A DNA stretch of 64,000 nucleotides from contig OW804097.1 in the NCBI GenBank assembly GCA_942159475.1, positions 55,200,986-55,264,985 on the forward strand, in the 5' to 3' direction. Shown here piece by piece: positions 35,601 to 43,720 of this stretch. Within the stretch, counting starts at the first letter, position 1. Each line of letters starts with the position of its first letter. This DNA is from Sthenelais limicola (taxonomy: Eukaryota; Annelida; Polychaeta; Phyllodocida; Sigalionidae). The notes under the pieces are model-generated. The model did no database searches and was not told where the DNA came from. It saw nothing but the letters and a program-made list of their open reading frames with translations. Position numbers and translations under genes: made by a program.

Positions 35601-38277
35601 TACACTCACTATCTATCTGTGTTCGAGAGAATCCATTCTAAAAATTGGTTTCTTTCTTTGCTTATGGACACAGTCCTTGCTTCTAGGTTTCATATTTATC
35701 CTCAACAGATGTGGTGTCGGCGCAATATTATTTGAAAATTTGAGGACTACTGTTCAATACGTGCGTCATTATCAGAGCCGGCCGATCCCTTTGGAACGGT
35801 TACTTTGAGAGGGAAGAATAGAGTCAAAACGTCTGATATATTTTGTTCATAATTCCACTAACTCTGTGACTTCCCCTTTTAACTCTACAGTAACTAACAT
35901 GTGTGTTTTCTCTTATGTTATCCCCATTGCGAGTTGCAATCAATCATGACATGGTTCCTGGTTCAGATTCTGAGACATTGAAACATGACATTTTAAATAC
36001 CGGTAGATGAATATGTATCCTCCCGCCGGGTTTAATGTTCGGTCTTGCTTATTTGCTCTTCATACAGGTCATAAACTTAGCTGGGGATAATTTCAAATGC
36101 CATTGTTAAATATTGGGACTCATTTAGAATAATGTTTCGTGCAGTTTTCGCGTAATACCATGTGAAATAAAATATTACCAGCATTTTAATTTTCCAGCTT
36201 TATTTCAAACTTAAAAAGGAAATATATTGGTTGAATTCTGTCAACTGGGCGGTTGAAAATGTATTGGCTGATTGACTGAATTCATACATAAAAAGAACAT
36301 AATTATTAGTATTTTAACGAGGTGACGTGACACCTCCTCTCCTGCTTGTTCTAACCTAAAAAAATATAACCTAATATAACCTGGGAGTATACTCCGAGAA
36401 AAAAATGCATGGATCTTGAACTTTAATCATTTGGGTTGGTAACTCAACTATCGACCTCTGCCCCTCTCTCGGGACGATGGAATCGCCCTGTAAAGCCCCA
36501 TTCCATTACCACGGCCGCCTGAAGTACCCTAGGTGTATATTATGGAAAGCCATTTATGTACATATCCCCAATCAGTAAAAATGGACCAGCAAAAATCCTG
36601 TTCAGCCTTACACAGTTCCTGTTCAGCAGTACACATGGCCGGAGTAGGAGCCCATTGCGGACGGATTAGGCTTCTGCCCTGCTGATCAGCAACATGTTTC
36701 TAGTCTCAGATGCGGGGTAGGAACTGGTCAGCAAAATTCAGTCTTGAATAGCTTTTTTTATTTTAAGAATTAAAAAAAATATGCCAGGACTATGTTATTC
36801 AAACAAAACTTTAAATTTATATCATTGCTCTCCCACTAATTCCTAATATGTTAATTTTTGGAAGAAAAGGAAGAGTGCGGGTTCGGGGCTACCCCGCAGC
36901 TGAACAGGAAATAAAATTCCCAGTCCGCATGCTTTTTCAAGGGCTATTCTTACTTCTGTATTCCTGTTCAGCAAGCTAATCTTCCCGTTTTAGAGTTACG
37001 TGGATATGTACATGAATGGCTTTCCATAATATACTCCTCAGGCTGAACAGGTGTAGAGTGGGGTATCTGAAATTTGAAAGATTGCTGAACAGGAAAACGT
37101 ACTGCGGAATGGCGCCCAGCCCCAGGAGGAATAGGAGAAGCATGATGCTGTTCAGGAATTGGTCATGGCTGAACAGGAATTATGAAACTGGAAGACTAGT
37201 AAATTCCTAAAATGTAACTTTTGGGAAGAATAGGAAGAGTGCGGGTTGGGGGCTATCCCACAGCTGAACAGGAAATAAAATTCCCAGTCCGCATGCTTTT
37301 TCTATGGCTATTCTTACTTCTTTATTCCTGATCAGCAAGCTAATCTTCCCGTTTTAGAGTTACGGGGATATGTACATAAATGGCTTTCCATAGTATATGC
37401 ACCGCACGGCAAACGTACGCCACAGTCGGTCGGCCGTGGCAATGGATATGGGCCTTTATTAAAAGTCGTGTTATGTGGGATTTATGCCTTCCGTCTCTTT
37501 CTCTTCACCTCCTATTGTTAGAAACTCAATATGACAGACGCTTTAAAATATATTTGATTATAATAACTGGATCTCCAATGAAATGTTGCTTACCAAATTT
37601 TCAGGGTGATCTAGAGAAGTTAGAAGGACTTCCAGTAGCTCCTTACATGGATAGGGACAAAGTGAACAAATATTCCTCCCAAGTTGGCTTCATCAAGTTC
37701 GTACTCCTGCCTTTGTTTGAAGCGCTAGGGGATCTCTTCCCTGTGATAGAGGTAAGTAAAAATTTCAACCTAATTCTCTGAAGTAATTCTCTCCAGATTT
37801 CTTCTATTTCGAGGTTGAAGTATCAGGAAATATTTTGATGATTCAGGAACATATATTATACCGTAATATTTTACAGTAATAATATGTACATGTATATTCC
37901 TGCTTTCAGGAAAGATTCTATACCTTTTGGCAAATTGGCAAAAATGGGAATCTTTTGGCAAAAATAGACAAGGGTGTTACCACACCGAATGTTCTTCTTC
38001 TGCTCCATTGGCGCTAATATAATCGCATTCCTTATCAATTCGGTTATATGAAAAAGTAATGATAACTCTATAGTTTCAATGATTATGATTATGAAGTCCT
38101 CATATATCGATTGTTGACTATTGAAGAGAGAAAGAAAATACGTCCCAACTCAGTTGGTTACCAATTATTGACATATTTAATTTAATTTTCTAGGGGGACA
38201 TCCTTGTTCCAGTTAGGCATGCCCTAGACCATTACAGCAAAGGTGTCAACACACATACTAACGGCACAAAAACATGA
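4133..38277 (+). CDS. PDE9A: PDE9A-like cGMP phosphodiesterase, split gene, 5' end missing
   Basis: Hydrolyses cGMP to GMP; PDE9 is the high-affinity cGMP-specific class I phosphodiesterase. Coding exons 4133-4184, 19232-19334, 22261-22400, 24158-24299, 26351-26446, 26941-27063, 27478-27638, 28190-28292, then 32677-32781 or 34915-35019, 37605-37751 and 38194-38277 join in frame to 417 residues ending in TGA. Human PDE9A2 has about 590 residues, so the N-terminus is absent. Catalytic marks in this partial protein: HNFKH (166-170, general acid and metal His), HD of [10 protein letters not shown] (206-207), Asp of DISNE (316), and Gln and Phe of QVGF (367, 370). Distances from the first His (40, 150, 201) equal recalled human H252-H292-D402-Q453. 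The duplicated exon 9 is the oddity. The first exon or exons should lie before 4133. Confidence 0.93.
4246..4447. mobile_element. MITE-like repeat, AGTCTAGGCTCA termini (copy A)
   Basis: The left end CAGTCTAGGCTCA is mirrored by GATCCTAGACTG on the right. The body shares segments with 13813-13930, 53310-53438 and 58688-58872 (CCTAATnGGA, TTCCCTCAGTTTGGAGG). It starts 62 nt downstream of a PDE9A exon. Confidence 0.75.
4900..4933. repeat. Perfect 34-bp palindrome
   Basis: Arms of ACGGAATTTGTTTACGG face their exact complement with no spacer, centred on GGCC at 4915-4918. It can form a 17-bp hairpin stem in either strand. It lies about 80 bp inside the left end of the 6.3 kb element. Confidence 0.95.
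5050..5190 (+). repeat. CGGCGGG motif cluster
   Basis: At least seven copies of a motif like AAAATCGGCGGGTG or AACGGCGGCGGGAAAAT are spaced 15-25 bp apart. Related motifs occur at 4695-4860 and 8750-9010, and loosely at 1680-1760. This is strongly GC-rich against the background. Confidence 0.85.
5199..5274 (+). repeat. (AG)n microsatellite
   Basis: About 37 uninterrupted AG dinucleotides. Confidence 0.97.
5300..5935 (+). repeat. Three tandem copies of a ~210-bp satellite unit
   Basis: The phrase AATAATGTCTAAAATTA recurs near 5320, 5528 (variant) and 5744. Each is followed by TACTTATGCTCAT and later by CTATAAAATATACTCTATA. The copies are diverged but collinear. Confidence 0.85.
5960..6118 (+). 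repeat. CT-rich simple repeat (CTGTCTCTCT)
   Basis: Irregular TCTCTG/TCTGTC pyrimidine repeat. The 100-residue Ser/Leu-rich reading frame across it is a by-product. Confidence 0.9.
6252..7246 (+). repeat. 24-bp minisatellite, about 41 copies
   Basis: The unit is ACTGGAGGACATACTGTA followed by GGGGGT, with 23-bp and GC/AT variants (GATGTACTGTA). Long reading frames of up to 337 codons exist in several frames because the period is a multiple of three and the unit lacks stops. They are not genes. Confidence 0.98.
7247..7760 (+). repeat. Degenerate CTCCAGTA / CCTCCTGTA repeats, opposite orientation
   Basis: Directly after the minisatellite the sequence flips to CTCCAGTACCTCCTCC-type units, the complement of the ACTGGAGG core. 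It then drifts into CCTCCTGTATGTCC repeats. Together with 6252-7246 it forms an inverted-repeat pair of about 1.3 kb. Confidence 0.85.
8064..8621 (+). repeat. 279-bp perfect tandem duplication
   Basis: 8064-8342 and 8343-8621 are almost identical. I see one clear internal difference (ACACC versus ACGCC) and a last-base difference. It looks recent, or is maintained by conversion. Confidence 0.93.
8745..9260. repeat. CGGCCGCC/poly-T units and GGGAAAGC repeats
   Basis: Five units of CGGCCGCC plus a T run (8755-8830) are followed by further CGGCGG motifs. At 9155-9215 three variants of TGTGGGAAAGCACAG alternate with GCGGGAAAGCGC. The GC content stands out locally. Confidence 0.8.
9652..9890 (+). 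repeat. Tandem duplication of a ~100-bp segment, offset about 141 bp
   Basis: TGTAGTTTATAAAGAT and TTAACACCAATAAAAAT recur with small differences at 9655-9748 and 9795-9890. Both copies continue into GATATAAGATACA. Confidence 0.9.
12257..12479. mobile_element. TTAA-flanked MITE, AGCTGCANTCTC termini (copy 1)
   Basis: The left end AGCTGCAGTCTCAGCT follows TTAA (12253-12256). The right end reads the complement of AGCTACACATTCTCGGCT and precedes TTAA (12480-12483). It is the same family as 38974-39258 and 45500-45826. TTAA duplications are typical of piggyBac-type insertion. Confidence 0.75.
13813..13930. mobile_element. MITE-like repeat, AGTCTAGGCTCA family (copy B, deleted)
   Basis: The ends TTCTAGGTTCACAG and CTCTGAGCCTAGACT enclose GCGGATAGGAGCGAGAGG, also found in the 58688 copy. 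It is shorter than copy A. Confidence 0.7.
15460..16692 (-). mobile_element. Non-autonomous Helitron, - orientation
   Basis: On the - strand it begins A|TCCATATAATATA at 16692. It ends with a hairpin (CCGTCC-GAA-GGACGG), then GTACTTTACTAG|T at 15460. The A|TC start, 3' hairpin and CTAG|T end are the Helitron signature. It shares its first 400 or so bp and its end with 20252-21258. The interior contains a CT-rich tract and TATAAATAGAGTGTGG. No Rep/helicase is seen. Confidence 0.82.
17631..17678 (+). repeat. (GATA)n microsatellite
   Basis: About twelve perfect GATA repeats. Confidence 0.97.
18425..19040. mobile_element. Foldback element with long imperfect inverted repeats
   Basis: CGTTCCATATTACAC near 18440 is matched by GTGTAATATGGAACG near 19010. 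GGTTCCACTGGCCGGCTACT matches the complement of the segment near 18955-18975. The centre is full of GCTACT/AGTAGC motifs. It ends about 190 nt before PDE9A exon 2. Confidence 0.75.
19232..19334 (+). CDS. PDE9A: PDE9A exon 2 (coiled-coil linker)
   Basis: A 103-nt exon with acceptor ttatgtttttcag and donor GTAAGT. It encodes [14 protein letters not shown] followed by a Lys/Glu/Gln-rich helix ending RQKLE. This matches the human linker LEKRVELEG helix that precedes the catalytic domain. It enters after two bases of a codon and leaves in phase 0. Confidence 0.85.
19366..21510. mobile_element. TIR element interrupted by a Helitron
   Basis: The left arm starting TGTGATGTGTTACAG (19366-19440, with AATGAGTCACAAGTC and TTGAAAAGATGAG) is mirrored on the right by 21415-21510 (CTCATCTTTTCAAATATG, GACTCATTTGTCTGTGAC). 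It is the same family as 28896-29246. A complete Helitron occupies 20252-21258 inside it. The pairing of these two arms as one element is inferred. Confidence 0.55.
20252..21258 (+). mobile_element. Non-autonomous Helitron, + orientation
   Basis: It begins A|TCCATATAATATACGG and ends with a hairpin (CCGTCC-GGA-GGAC) and GGTACTTTGCTAG|T. The interior has two tandem copies of a purine-rich block (GGAGTGGGAGAGTGAAGAAG). The long reading frames at 20627-21404 are products of that purine tract. Confidence 0.83.
21555..22030. repeat. Degenerate ~100-bp repeats (CTACCTCCCTGCTTATA)
   Basis: Four or five diverged units contain a variant of ACCTNCCTGCTNANA followed by AGTGAATGG. A related unit is at 26816-26905, which shares ATCTATTAATTGAATGAATAG. 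Short related traces are near 40140 and 44710. Confidence 0.6.
22182..22227 (+). repeat. (ACTAT)n microsatellite
   Basis: About nine copies of a pentamer, 34 nt upstream of PDE9A exon 3. Confidence 0.95.
22261..22400 (+). CDS. PDE9A: PDE9A exon 3 (linker to catalytic domain)
   Basis: The acceptor is tatctttgcag and the donor GTATTA. The 140-nt exon starts in phase 0 ([13 protein letters not shown]) and ends DKFIRM plus two bases. This part of PDE9 is poorly conserved, so the assignment rests on clean splice sites and on phases matching both neighbours. Confidence 0.7.
22670..24133. mobile_element. 1.46 kb DNA transposon, 6-bp TSD CAATAT
   Basis: Perfect 29-bp inverted terminal repeats (start TATGGAAAGGCATTTGTA) are flanked by CAATAT at 22664-22669 and 24134-24139. 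It fills most of PDE9A intron 3 and contains a 40-bp tandem array. No transposase was recognised, so it is non-autonomous. Confidence 0.85.
23243..23482 (+). repeat. 40-bp tandem repeat, six copies
   Basis: The unit contains CCTATTTCGTATGCAATTC and AATGACTAATAAAC. Copies 1-3 have TTCCAATG and copies 4-6 TTCAAATG. A single extra partial copy lies at 24023-24052. Confidence 0.97.
24158..24299 (+). CDS. PDE9A: PDE9A exon 4 (start of catalytic domain)
   Basis: Encodes [20 protein letters not shown] and on to HTRFNIT. It matches human [20 protein letters not shown], where the catalytic domain begins. The acceptor at 24157 (cctcttcccacag) is preferred because its single leading base completes the codon left by exon 3; AG at 24166-24167 is an alternative that breaks the frame. 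A transposon ends only 24 nt upstream. Confidence 0.88.
24679..24792. mobile_element. Palindromic short MITE (copy 1)
   Basis: AAGGCCCTTGTCCACTATAA and GCCGATTCTCATGCG face their complements (CGAGAATCGACTTACTGG, CTAGGGCATT). The centre is GCGGCGCAAAATTGC. It is closely similar to 30393-30505. Confidence 0.85.
26351..26446 (+). CDS. PDE9A: PDE9A exon 5 (HNFKH general acid and metal site)
   Basis: A 96-nt phase 0-0 exon with acceptor acatttcag and donor GTGAGG. It carries [15 protein letters not shown]. The first His is the general acid and the second a metal ligand in the class I PDE family. Confidence 0.93.
26941..27063 (+). CDS. PDE9A: PDE9A exon 6 (HD metal-binding motif)
   Basis: A 123-nt phase 0-0 exon with acceptor tgttattag and donor GTAATT. 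It encodes the PDE signature in [12 protein letters not shown]. His and Asp bind the catalytic Zn/Mg pair, and the wording is almost the same as human PDE9A ([17 protein letters not shown]). Confidence 0.95.
27478..27638 (+). CDS. PDE9A: PDE9A exon 7
   Basis: Starts [20 protein letters not shown] after tcctccag and ends two bases into a Lys codon before GTAAGT. It matches the human [20 protein letters not shown] helix almost residue for residue, including ENHHCAVAF. Confidence 0.95.
28190..28292 (+). CDS. PDE9A: PDE9A exon 8
   Basis: A 103-nt exon beginning one base into the Lys codon shared with exon 7, then [18 protein letters not shown]. It corresponds to human LILATDMARHAEIMDSFK. The donor is GTAAGT and the end is phase 0. 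Confidence 0.94.
28896..29246. mobile_element. MITE with ~70-bp inverted termini
   Basis: Left TGATGTGTCACAGAAAAATG and AGTCATAATTCGCAAAAATA. Right TTTTTACGACTTATGACTCA and TTTGTCAGTAACGCATAACA. The termini match those at 19366 and 21510. Confidence 0.75.
29830..30090 (+). repeat. Degenerate CCAACnTTGGC repeat
   Basis: Many near-palindromic copies of GGCCCAACGCTGG or CCCAACATTGGC, starting from CATTGGCCTATACC and ending near TGATATAGGCC. It has the look of a short palindromic minisatellite or foldback. Confidence 0.75.
30393..30505. mobile_element. Palindromic short MITE (copy 2)
   Basis: CTAGGGCCTTGGCGACTAAG is mirrored by CTTAGTGGACTAGGGCCTTA. Inner arms ATGCGATTCTC and ATCGCATGAGAATCGG surround GCGGCGCAAA. 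It shares its body with 24679-24792. Confidence 0.87.
32280..32620 (+). repeat. C/T-rich tract with decamer array TCCCTCCCCC
   Basis: Irregular CCCTTCC repeats turn, from about 32450, into roughly 16 perfect decamers. They end 56 nt before PDE9A exon 9a. The complementary strand is GGGGGAGGGA, with strong G-quadruplex potential. The 139- and 104-codon frames here are artefacts. Confidence 0.96.
32677..32781 (+). CDS. PDE9A: PDE9A exon 9a, first of two alternative exons
   Basis: A 105-nt phase 0-0 exon with acceptor accttttctttcag and a weak donor GTTCGG. It encodes [17 protein letters not shown] and ends LLQEFFNQ. The Asp of DISNE is the family's metal-binding residue. It is 22 of 35 residues identical to exon 9b and about 24 of 35 to recalled human PDE9A. 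A C-rich decamer repeat ends 56 nt upstream. It is likely used instead of exon 9b, not with it. Confidence 0.9.
32782..34914 (+). other. Intron between the alternative exons 9a and 9b
   Basis: It is 2133 nt long, too long for steric exclusion of double splicing. I saw no repeat or transposon terminus in it, unlike the neighbouring introns. No docking/selector pairing was identified by eye. Confidence 0.6.
34915..35019 (+). CDS. PDE9A: PDE9A exon 9b, second of two alternative exons
   Basis: A 105-nt phase 0-0 exon with acceptor cgtcctttctag and donor GTAAAC. It encodes [17 protein letters not shown] and ends LLQEFFRQ, the same segment as exon 9a and with no stop or gap. It is about 25 of 35 identical to recalled human PDE9A, but at partly different positions: it keeps NEV and ILIK, and loses AEPW. 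Both versions have Phe where I recall the human active-site Tyr424. Confidence 0.88.
36503..37445. repeat. Older repeat split by an insertion
   Basis: CCATTACCACGGCCGCCTGA at 36503 and GCACGGCAAACGT ... GTCGGCCGTGG at 37405-37440 occur next to each other at 41247-41340. Here 36541-37392 has inserted between them. Confidence 0.65.
36541..37392. mobile_element. 0.85 kb DNA transposon, 6-bp TSD GTATAT
   Basis: 29-bp inverted terminal repeats (start TATGGAAAGCCATTTATG) are flanked by GTATAT at 36535-36540 and 37393-37398. The right third is internally duplicated: about 36860-37031 and 37210-37392 are near-identical, each ending in a terminal repeat. It is non-autonomous and sits in the intron before PDE9A exon 10. 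Confidence 0.85.
37605..37751 (+). CDS. PDE9A: PDE9A exon 10 (invariant Gln and Phe clamp)
   Basis: A 147-nt phase 0-0 exon with acceptor aaattttcag and donor GTAAGT. It encodes [15 protein letters not shown] and [17 protein letters not shown]. Gln in QVGF is the purine-selective glutamine, and Phe three residues later is the hydrophobic clamp. Confidence 0.95.
38194..38277 (+). CDS. PDE9A: PDE9A exon 11 with stop codon
   Basis: After the acceptor taattttctag, 27 codons ([17 protein letters not shown], then a short polar tail) are followed by TGA. The phase continues directly from FPVIE of exon 10, and the first residues parallel the final helix of the human catalytic domain. The tail is much shorter than in human PDE9A. 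Confidence 0.8.
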   Translation, partial: GDILVPVRHALDHYSKGVNTHTNGTKT

Positions 38278-38681
38278 GCTTTATCATCCATTATATATTG
38301 TATACAGTCATTGCATCTAGCATCCATGTAAATATTGTATGTGACAAATCGGACAAACTGAAACGTGTAATATTGTATTTTTATATGACTGAATTCCTCA
38401 TCAATTGCATAATTATTATTATTCACATTATCTGAGCATTATATCGCATTATCTTAATTATTTATTAATTATTTAATGAATTGATATACATAATTTGAAC
38501 ATTATTTGAAGATTATATATCTTAAAGATTATTTGAATATCGTTGTAAGAAGCTACACTATAAGCGGTAAAACTGAGAAAGGTTGATAAATATTATGTAT
38601 TAGCAAAATTCGATGCCGTTGGTGGGTCATTAAACCAGCAAACAATACATTTCGAACCAATTCACTAAATACAATTTTGAT

Positions 38682-38687
38682 AATAAA
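38682..38687 (+). promoter_or_regulatory. Candidate PDE9A poly(A) signal
   Basis: The first AATAAA I see downstream of the PDE9A stop, about 400 nt away. A second AATAAA lies at 38765-38770. The hexamer is common by chance in AT-rich DNA. Confidence 0.3.
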
Positions 38688-38973
38688 GATGGGTAAATTG
38701 ACGTGTCAATTTCGCCATTCACCGTGTATATTATGTGGTATATGAAATGGTGATGAAATTATTAAATAAAATGTTGATGATTTTCTGAATGGAAGGAGTC
38801 AGAAAAAGAAATGTTCTAATTGTAACGGGGAATTCATGCTTCACTTATTTCCTTTATTGTTCTAGCATAAAGTTGCCTCAACAGTAGCGGATCTATTTGG
38901 TATGGAGGGCTAAGTGGGCTGATCATTGTCTGATCCTTTGTGTGACAGGATTGACCAATCACATTGTTATTAA

Positions 38974-39258
38974 AGCTGCATCCTCGGCTATTATGGCACA
39001 AAAGTATATTACCAACTTTACTCATAATTAGTATGACTTCTAGGACTGAATGTATCAATATTCAGCTGAATTTGAAGTCGAATTGGCCGAGAGAAAACGA
39101 TAATAAGTGATACCACCGCAGGAAAGGATTTCCGCGGGTCTCCCAAAAATCGATGTGGACCTTTAATGAAGCCCGGTATCAAAAACAAACGTACGCAATT
39201 ATAAAGCATATTAGTCAAATGACTTTTAGATGGTTGGAAAATAACTGAAAGCTCAGCT
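38974..39258. mobile_element. TTAA-flanked MITE, AGCTGCANTCTC termini (copy 2)
   Basis: TTAA, then AGCTGCATCCTCGGCTA on the left. On the right, AACTGAAAGCTCAGCT then TTAA at 39259-39262. The right terminus is diverged. Confidence 0.65.
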
Positions 39259-41246
39259 TTAAAAGGACTATTCTAGCTTATATAAATTCCTATAATGGTA
39301 TTTTTCGATATAATTGAATTGATTGCGATATAATTATTTTTCATCCTAATTAAGATTAAGATGAAAGCGATTGATGATACAAATAGAAACCTATACATGC
39401 GGGCCCATCTTCAACATTTAGCGTTTCATACAGTGTATTTCAATTATAGTAACCCTTCGTTAATCTGGTCACCTCGCCATTCTGGACCTCCAGTCTGGAA
39501 TAGAGATCGAGATTTCTCATGCTTCAGGTAGTGTACCGTCCCTTAGCGCCCCCCCCCCCCCGTACCACCCTACCTTGGATCCGCATACTGCATACCAGTA
39601 GTTGTATTGTTTAGATCCATGATTATCCATGGAGTGTGATGTCTTTGTTAGCGTAGTTATATTGTCATTATGTAGCTTCTGTGCATGAATCAATTACCGT
39701 GGTATTATTGTAAGCTGTATAAAAAATATATTAATCGGTGATAATAGAAACTTGCTATAGAAGAGGAATAGACGAACTGCATTAAGTACAGGTATATATT
39801 TCTGAATATTTGAGGATTGATTTAAATTCAGGCTATTGTAATTATTAAAGGTACACGGCCAAACCTAGCTATTGTCCAACAAAGTTTCACTCCAAAATGG
39901 CAAAAATTAAAAATCACCCCAACAGTGAGGTGACAATTTTGATGAAATGTGATAGTCATTTTAATTTAAAATTGCACGTTTGACATACACTGTGTATAAT
40001 GATAATATAAAGTATTATCAAATACCCAGAACCGTTTACAATATAGCTAGACATTAGCTCATTTTAGTCTATATATCGGCGTAAAGTTATCCATTGTTAC
40101 CTAGGCCAAATTAATAACATTGGGAAAATGGTCTGATGCCACTCCCTATAATCTACTTCCCTGATCACGCTGAAACAATGAATAGTACTTTGTAGAAATT
40201 ATTGATTTCTTCGCTAGATACGACAAGAGAGAACATTTTCTCGCAATGTAGATCACTAGTTCTAGTGAATGATGAATTCAGGAAATTCTGCCATTTAATA
40301 TTTTACAATGAATTGTTCACTGCTAATTGCAAATCGGGATTTAAAATGACGCCATTTATACAACTCATATCTACTGACAATAAGTCATATATGAGCCCAG
40401 CCGCCAAGATAAGTGCAATCTGGTGCTAACACAAAATTTACCAAAACTTATAGTTAGTTTTTGGTCGTTTTAGAAAGACTTGAGTAGGTTGGCTCTGCAC
40501 GGAAGTTGCTGAGCATCTTCTGATACATGATTTCAGAAATTTAAGCTGCATTTATATGAAAGTAAGGGCTTTTAAAATTCATTGAACTTTGGTGATATTT
40601 GAGTATCATTGCCGGAAACTTGAGTGAGTATTCAAGAGTATTCATGCATTTTGAAACCAACCTTCTTTTGTACTCCTATGACAATTTCAGGGCTTGTCGG
40701 CACATACATTACACAATTTTGTATATATATAATTGTGTAATAAAATTTCTCTAATTATTTTGTTAGCGATTTGTCTAAGAGTATGGTATCGTACTCAGTA
40801 ATGCCGGTTCCTAGATCCAGAGGGAATGTATTTGTATGCTCGGGGTCCCATAAGAAAAATTCATGATACATGTGTAGAAGCTGAGAATAAAAACAACTTT
40901 TTGCTGAACTATACCGGTAAACTGCACATATAGTAGGAAGGCTTGAGAATTAGTTCACGAATGTTGCAAAATGTCCGCGAACTATTTTGATGTATAATGT
41001 ATAGTGTAGAATGGTATCTGTCATTTTAAAGTGGAATTAGTGTGCTCAAGTTCAAACTACAACATAGAAAACAGCATTCTTTTGAATAGCGGAGGGAAAT
41101 CGTAAAAGAGGGATACCATGCAGACAACAGTGAAGACTATAGAGGAAGAGGTTAGATCATTCCCCAATCCTGTCTTAACGGATTGTGACAGAAATAATTT
41201 CATTTTTTAATTCAAATCTTTACTTTGTATTGTTGAACGCCATGTC

Positions 41247-41340
41247 CATTACCACGGCCGCCTGAGTTTGGGTGCACGGCAAACGTCACAATGTTAAAAA
41301 GTATTTTAGTCGGCCGGTTGAACATAGGCCTTTTAATACA
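41247..41340. repeat. Uninterrupted copy of the repeat at 36503/37400
   Basis: CCATTACCACGGCCGCCTGA, GTGCACGGCAAACGT and AGTCGGCCGG are collinear within 95 bp. The same words lie either side of the transposon at 36541-37392. Confidence 0.7.
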
Positions 41341-43401
41341 TCAAGATAATATCTACAAATTATTCAATAACCTCCAGATCACCAATTCGGTGGTGTTCCT
41401 CTGGTGCCTGCATTTTATTACTCCTCAATTCGTACATTTGGCATAAGGCATAATTTGTACAAAAAATTGTTCGATGAAAATGCGAAGTACCTTCGAAATG
41501 GTATAAATGTCACTAATATGATTAATATACAAAATATTCATTAATATAGTTTTCCCAGGTCTGTGAGCCCCACCATGTTCATCCTCTCTCTCTAGTGATC
41601 TACACATATTCATTTTGAGATTATGAGACATCTTTCTTGTGGACATTTTGGTCAGTGGATATATAGATGTAAAGTGAATTATTCAAACCTGTCTTGTAGA
41701 ACTATGCTTGTATATTTTTCTACATCGTACAATTTAAATTGTATAATGAAAACATTTTGTAAATAATGTATAATAAAATATCCATCAACTTGATTTACAG
41801 GTTCTTTATTGCATATGTTACCGATACGTTAATACTCATTTATATTATTCATGTACGAATCAGAGAATTCATTATCCGATTATTATTTCTCCCTTGCTTC
41901 TCGCTCTTTCTTCATGTAGTCACCTAGTCACCCTTGATTTAGTTACCATTTTACCATCCGTGAACCCTTCTTATTATCAACTCTTTCCATTTTTACAAAT
42001 TTTCTGATTTCAATCAATCTGACAACGTGCATCGTTTTATCATAACATTAAAACTTCGTCTAAACAAAGGATCTTGTTCAATCCTGTTAAATGAACAGTA
42101 ATTAGTAGGGATATTTTGGAGCAGTTTTTTCCACCGATAATTGTATCTTGTTTTTTCATCGTGTAAGATTAAATAGAATAGATATTTCCCTTTTCATTAA
42201 AATTAAGGAAAACATTGTACAAGGGCTCACTCGAGGGAAGAGCTGATAAATATGTAATAGGGATAATATGAACTTAAGCATTTAATCTAGAAAAAAAATA
42301 AGAAACTGGGCAACTGACCCCGCTAGAGGGTATTGGTGTTGACAAAGGAATGCGTGGCCAGCAACGTGACAGAACACGCTCATTAGATATCAAGGGGGTG
42401 AAACGCTAGTGTTACTCAATTAGCATGTATTCAACATGATGAGAAATATATTAAAACTTGTATTTGGTGTTTCATTTAAAGAATTATTTGATTAGGTATG
42501 CATACTTCTACACGTCGTGTAACAATGCGATACTCTACTCTTTTCCCGCATTGGGACCCCATACTCCTATAATGATTGAGGAACTATAAGGGAGAACTGG
42601 TTGTAGTAGGAAACATAATTTGAGGCGCACATCTCACTTTCATTTGGGAATTTATTTCCAAATCTTGCGTACAGATGGTTAACAATAGTTTCGACGCCGT
42701 CGACTTTGTTCCGGGAAATATAAATGTATTCTGGGATATATGTTATGTGATACTCAGATGCAATATTTTGTAATTGTAATTGATATTTTCAGATAAATCT
42801 ATTACAGATCGCCATGTCAGTACTGCAAATGAAGCATTTGATATTCGTTTCCGTTAGAGGAACGCACAGGAATGTTGGGGTGTATTTCAATCAAAGCACC
42901 CTCTTCTCCTTTCCAAGGCTCAACCAAAACACAGAACAAATTTTCGTGGAATAGTTAATAGAAATCAATAATCAATTATTAGCCAATTAAAACTTTGCAG
43001 TACAGGATTTTGGTCAAAATATCATTAAATGTCAGGTGCCGTACCAGTCTTACCTTAGGCAGGGTTATGGCAAATTAGGGTTGAGTTATAGTCTTCTGTC
43101 TATAATATTCGCACAAATGAGTGAGTGGTAGTGGCGAACTTGCTTGCTACATGCCTTACATATCAGTTCACATTGGAGGGGCAAATGGCGAAAATAGATC
43201 TTTATTGATCTTTCTTGCCATTGGGGAGACAATGATATCCACGAATTTCTACTCACAAGTCCTAATTAAGTAAAATACTAGTTTATGATGGATCCTTTCT
43301 TCTGTTGTTTTTGTTTATAAACTTCATTATGTTACACCCTGGTTTTTTTCTGAACCTTTCCACATATTTCTGAGAAGTTCCTGTCCAGAAAGATCACAAA
43401 C

Positions 43402-43646
43402 TATCAGGGATGCAAGTTGGGTCTTGCCAAAAATACTGAAAATATTTTAGAAAAAGAATAGGGTGAATTCTTATCAGGAAAATATTTAGGGCCACTACTA
43501 TCTGTAGACTCAACACAATCAGATTTTGAGAATTTGTGAAAATGTTGACGTTGGTTATAAATGTTGGATTTTGAGAGATTTGACAATATTTGAAGCTTTT
43601 AGATCTACTGATTTCAGTACAAATACTGAAGACTTGCATCCCTGAT
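43402..43646. mobile_element. MITE with CAGGGATGCAAGT termini
   Basis: ATCAGGGATGCAAGTT at the left and ACTTGCATCCCTGAT at the right form a perfect 15-bp inverted repeat. CAGGGNTG starts are common in hAT elements, but I could not find an 8-bp duplication. Confidence 0.8.
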
Positions 43647-43720
43647 TAAATATAGTCGACTATAGCTTGGGTCTTGGTCTCACCCGTACCAAGTTATATG
43701 AAATGGATTCTAACTTAATA

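Noticed and set aside
40202..40429. 75-codon frame in the intergenic region
   Set aside because: No homology that I recognise and no splice context; expected by chance in 7.7 kb.
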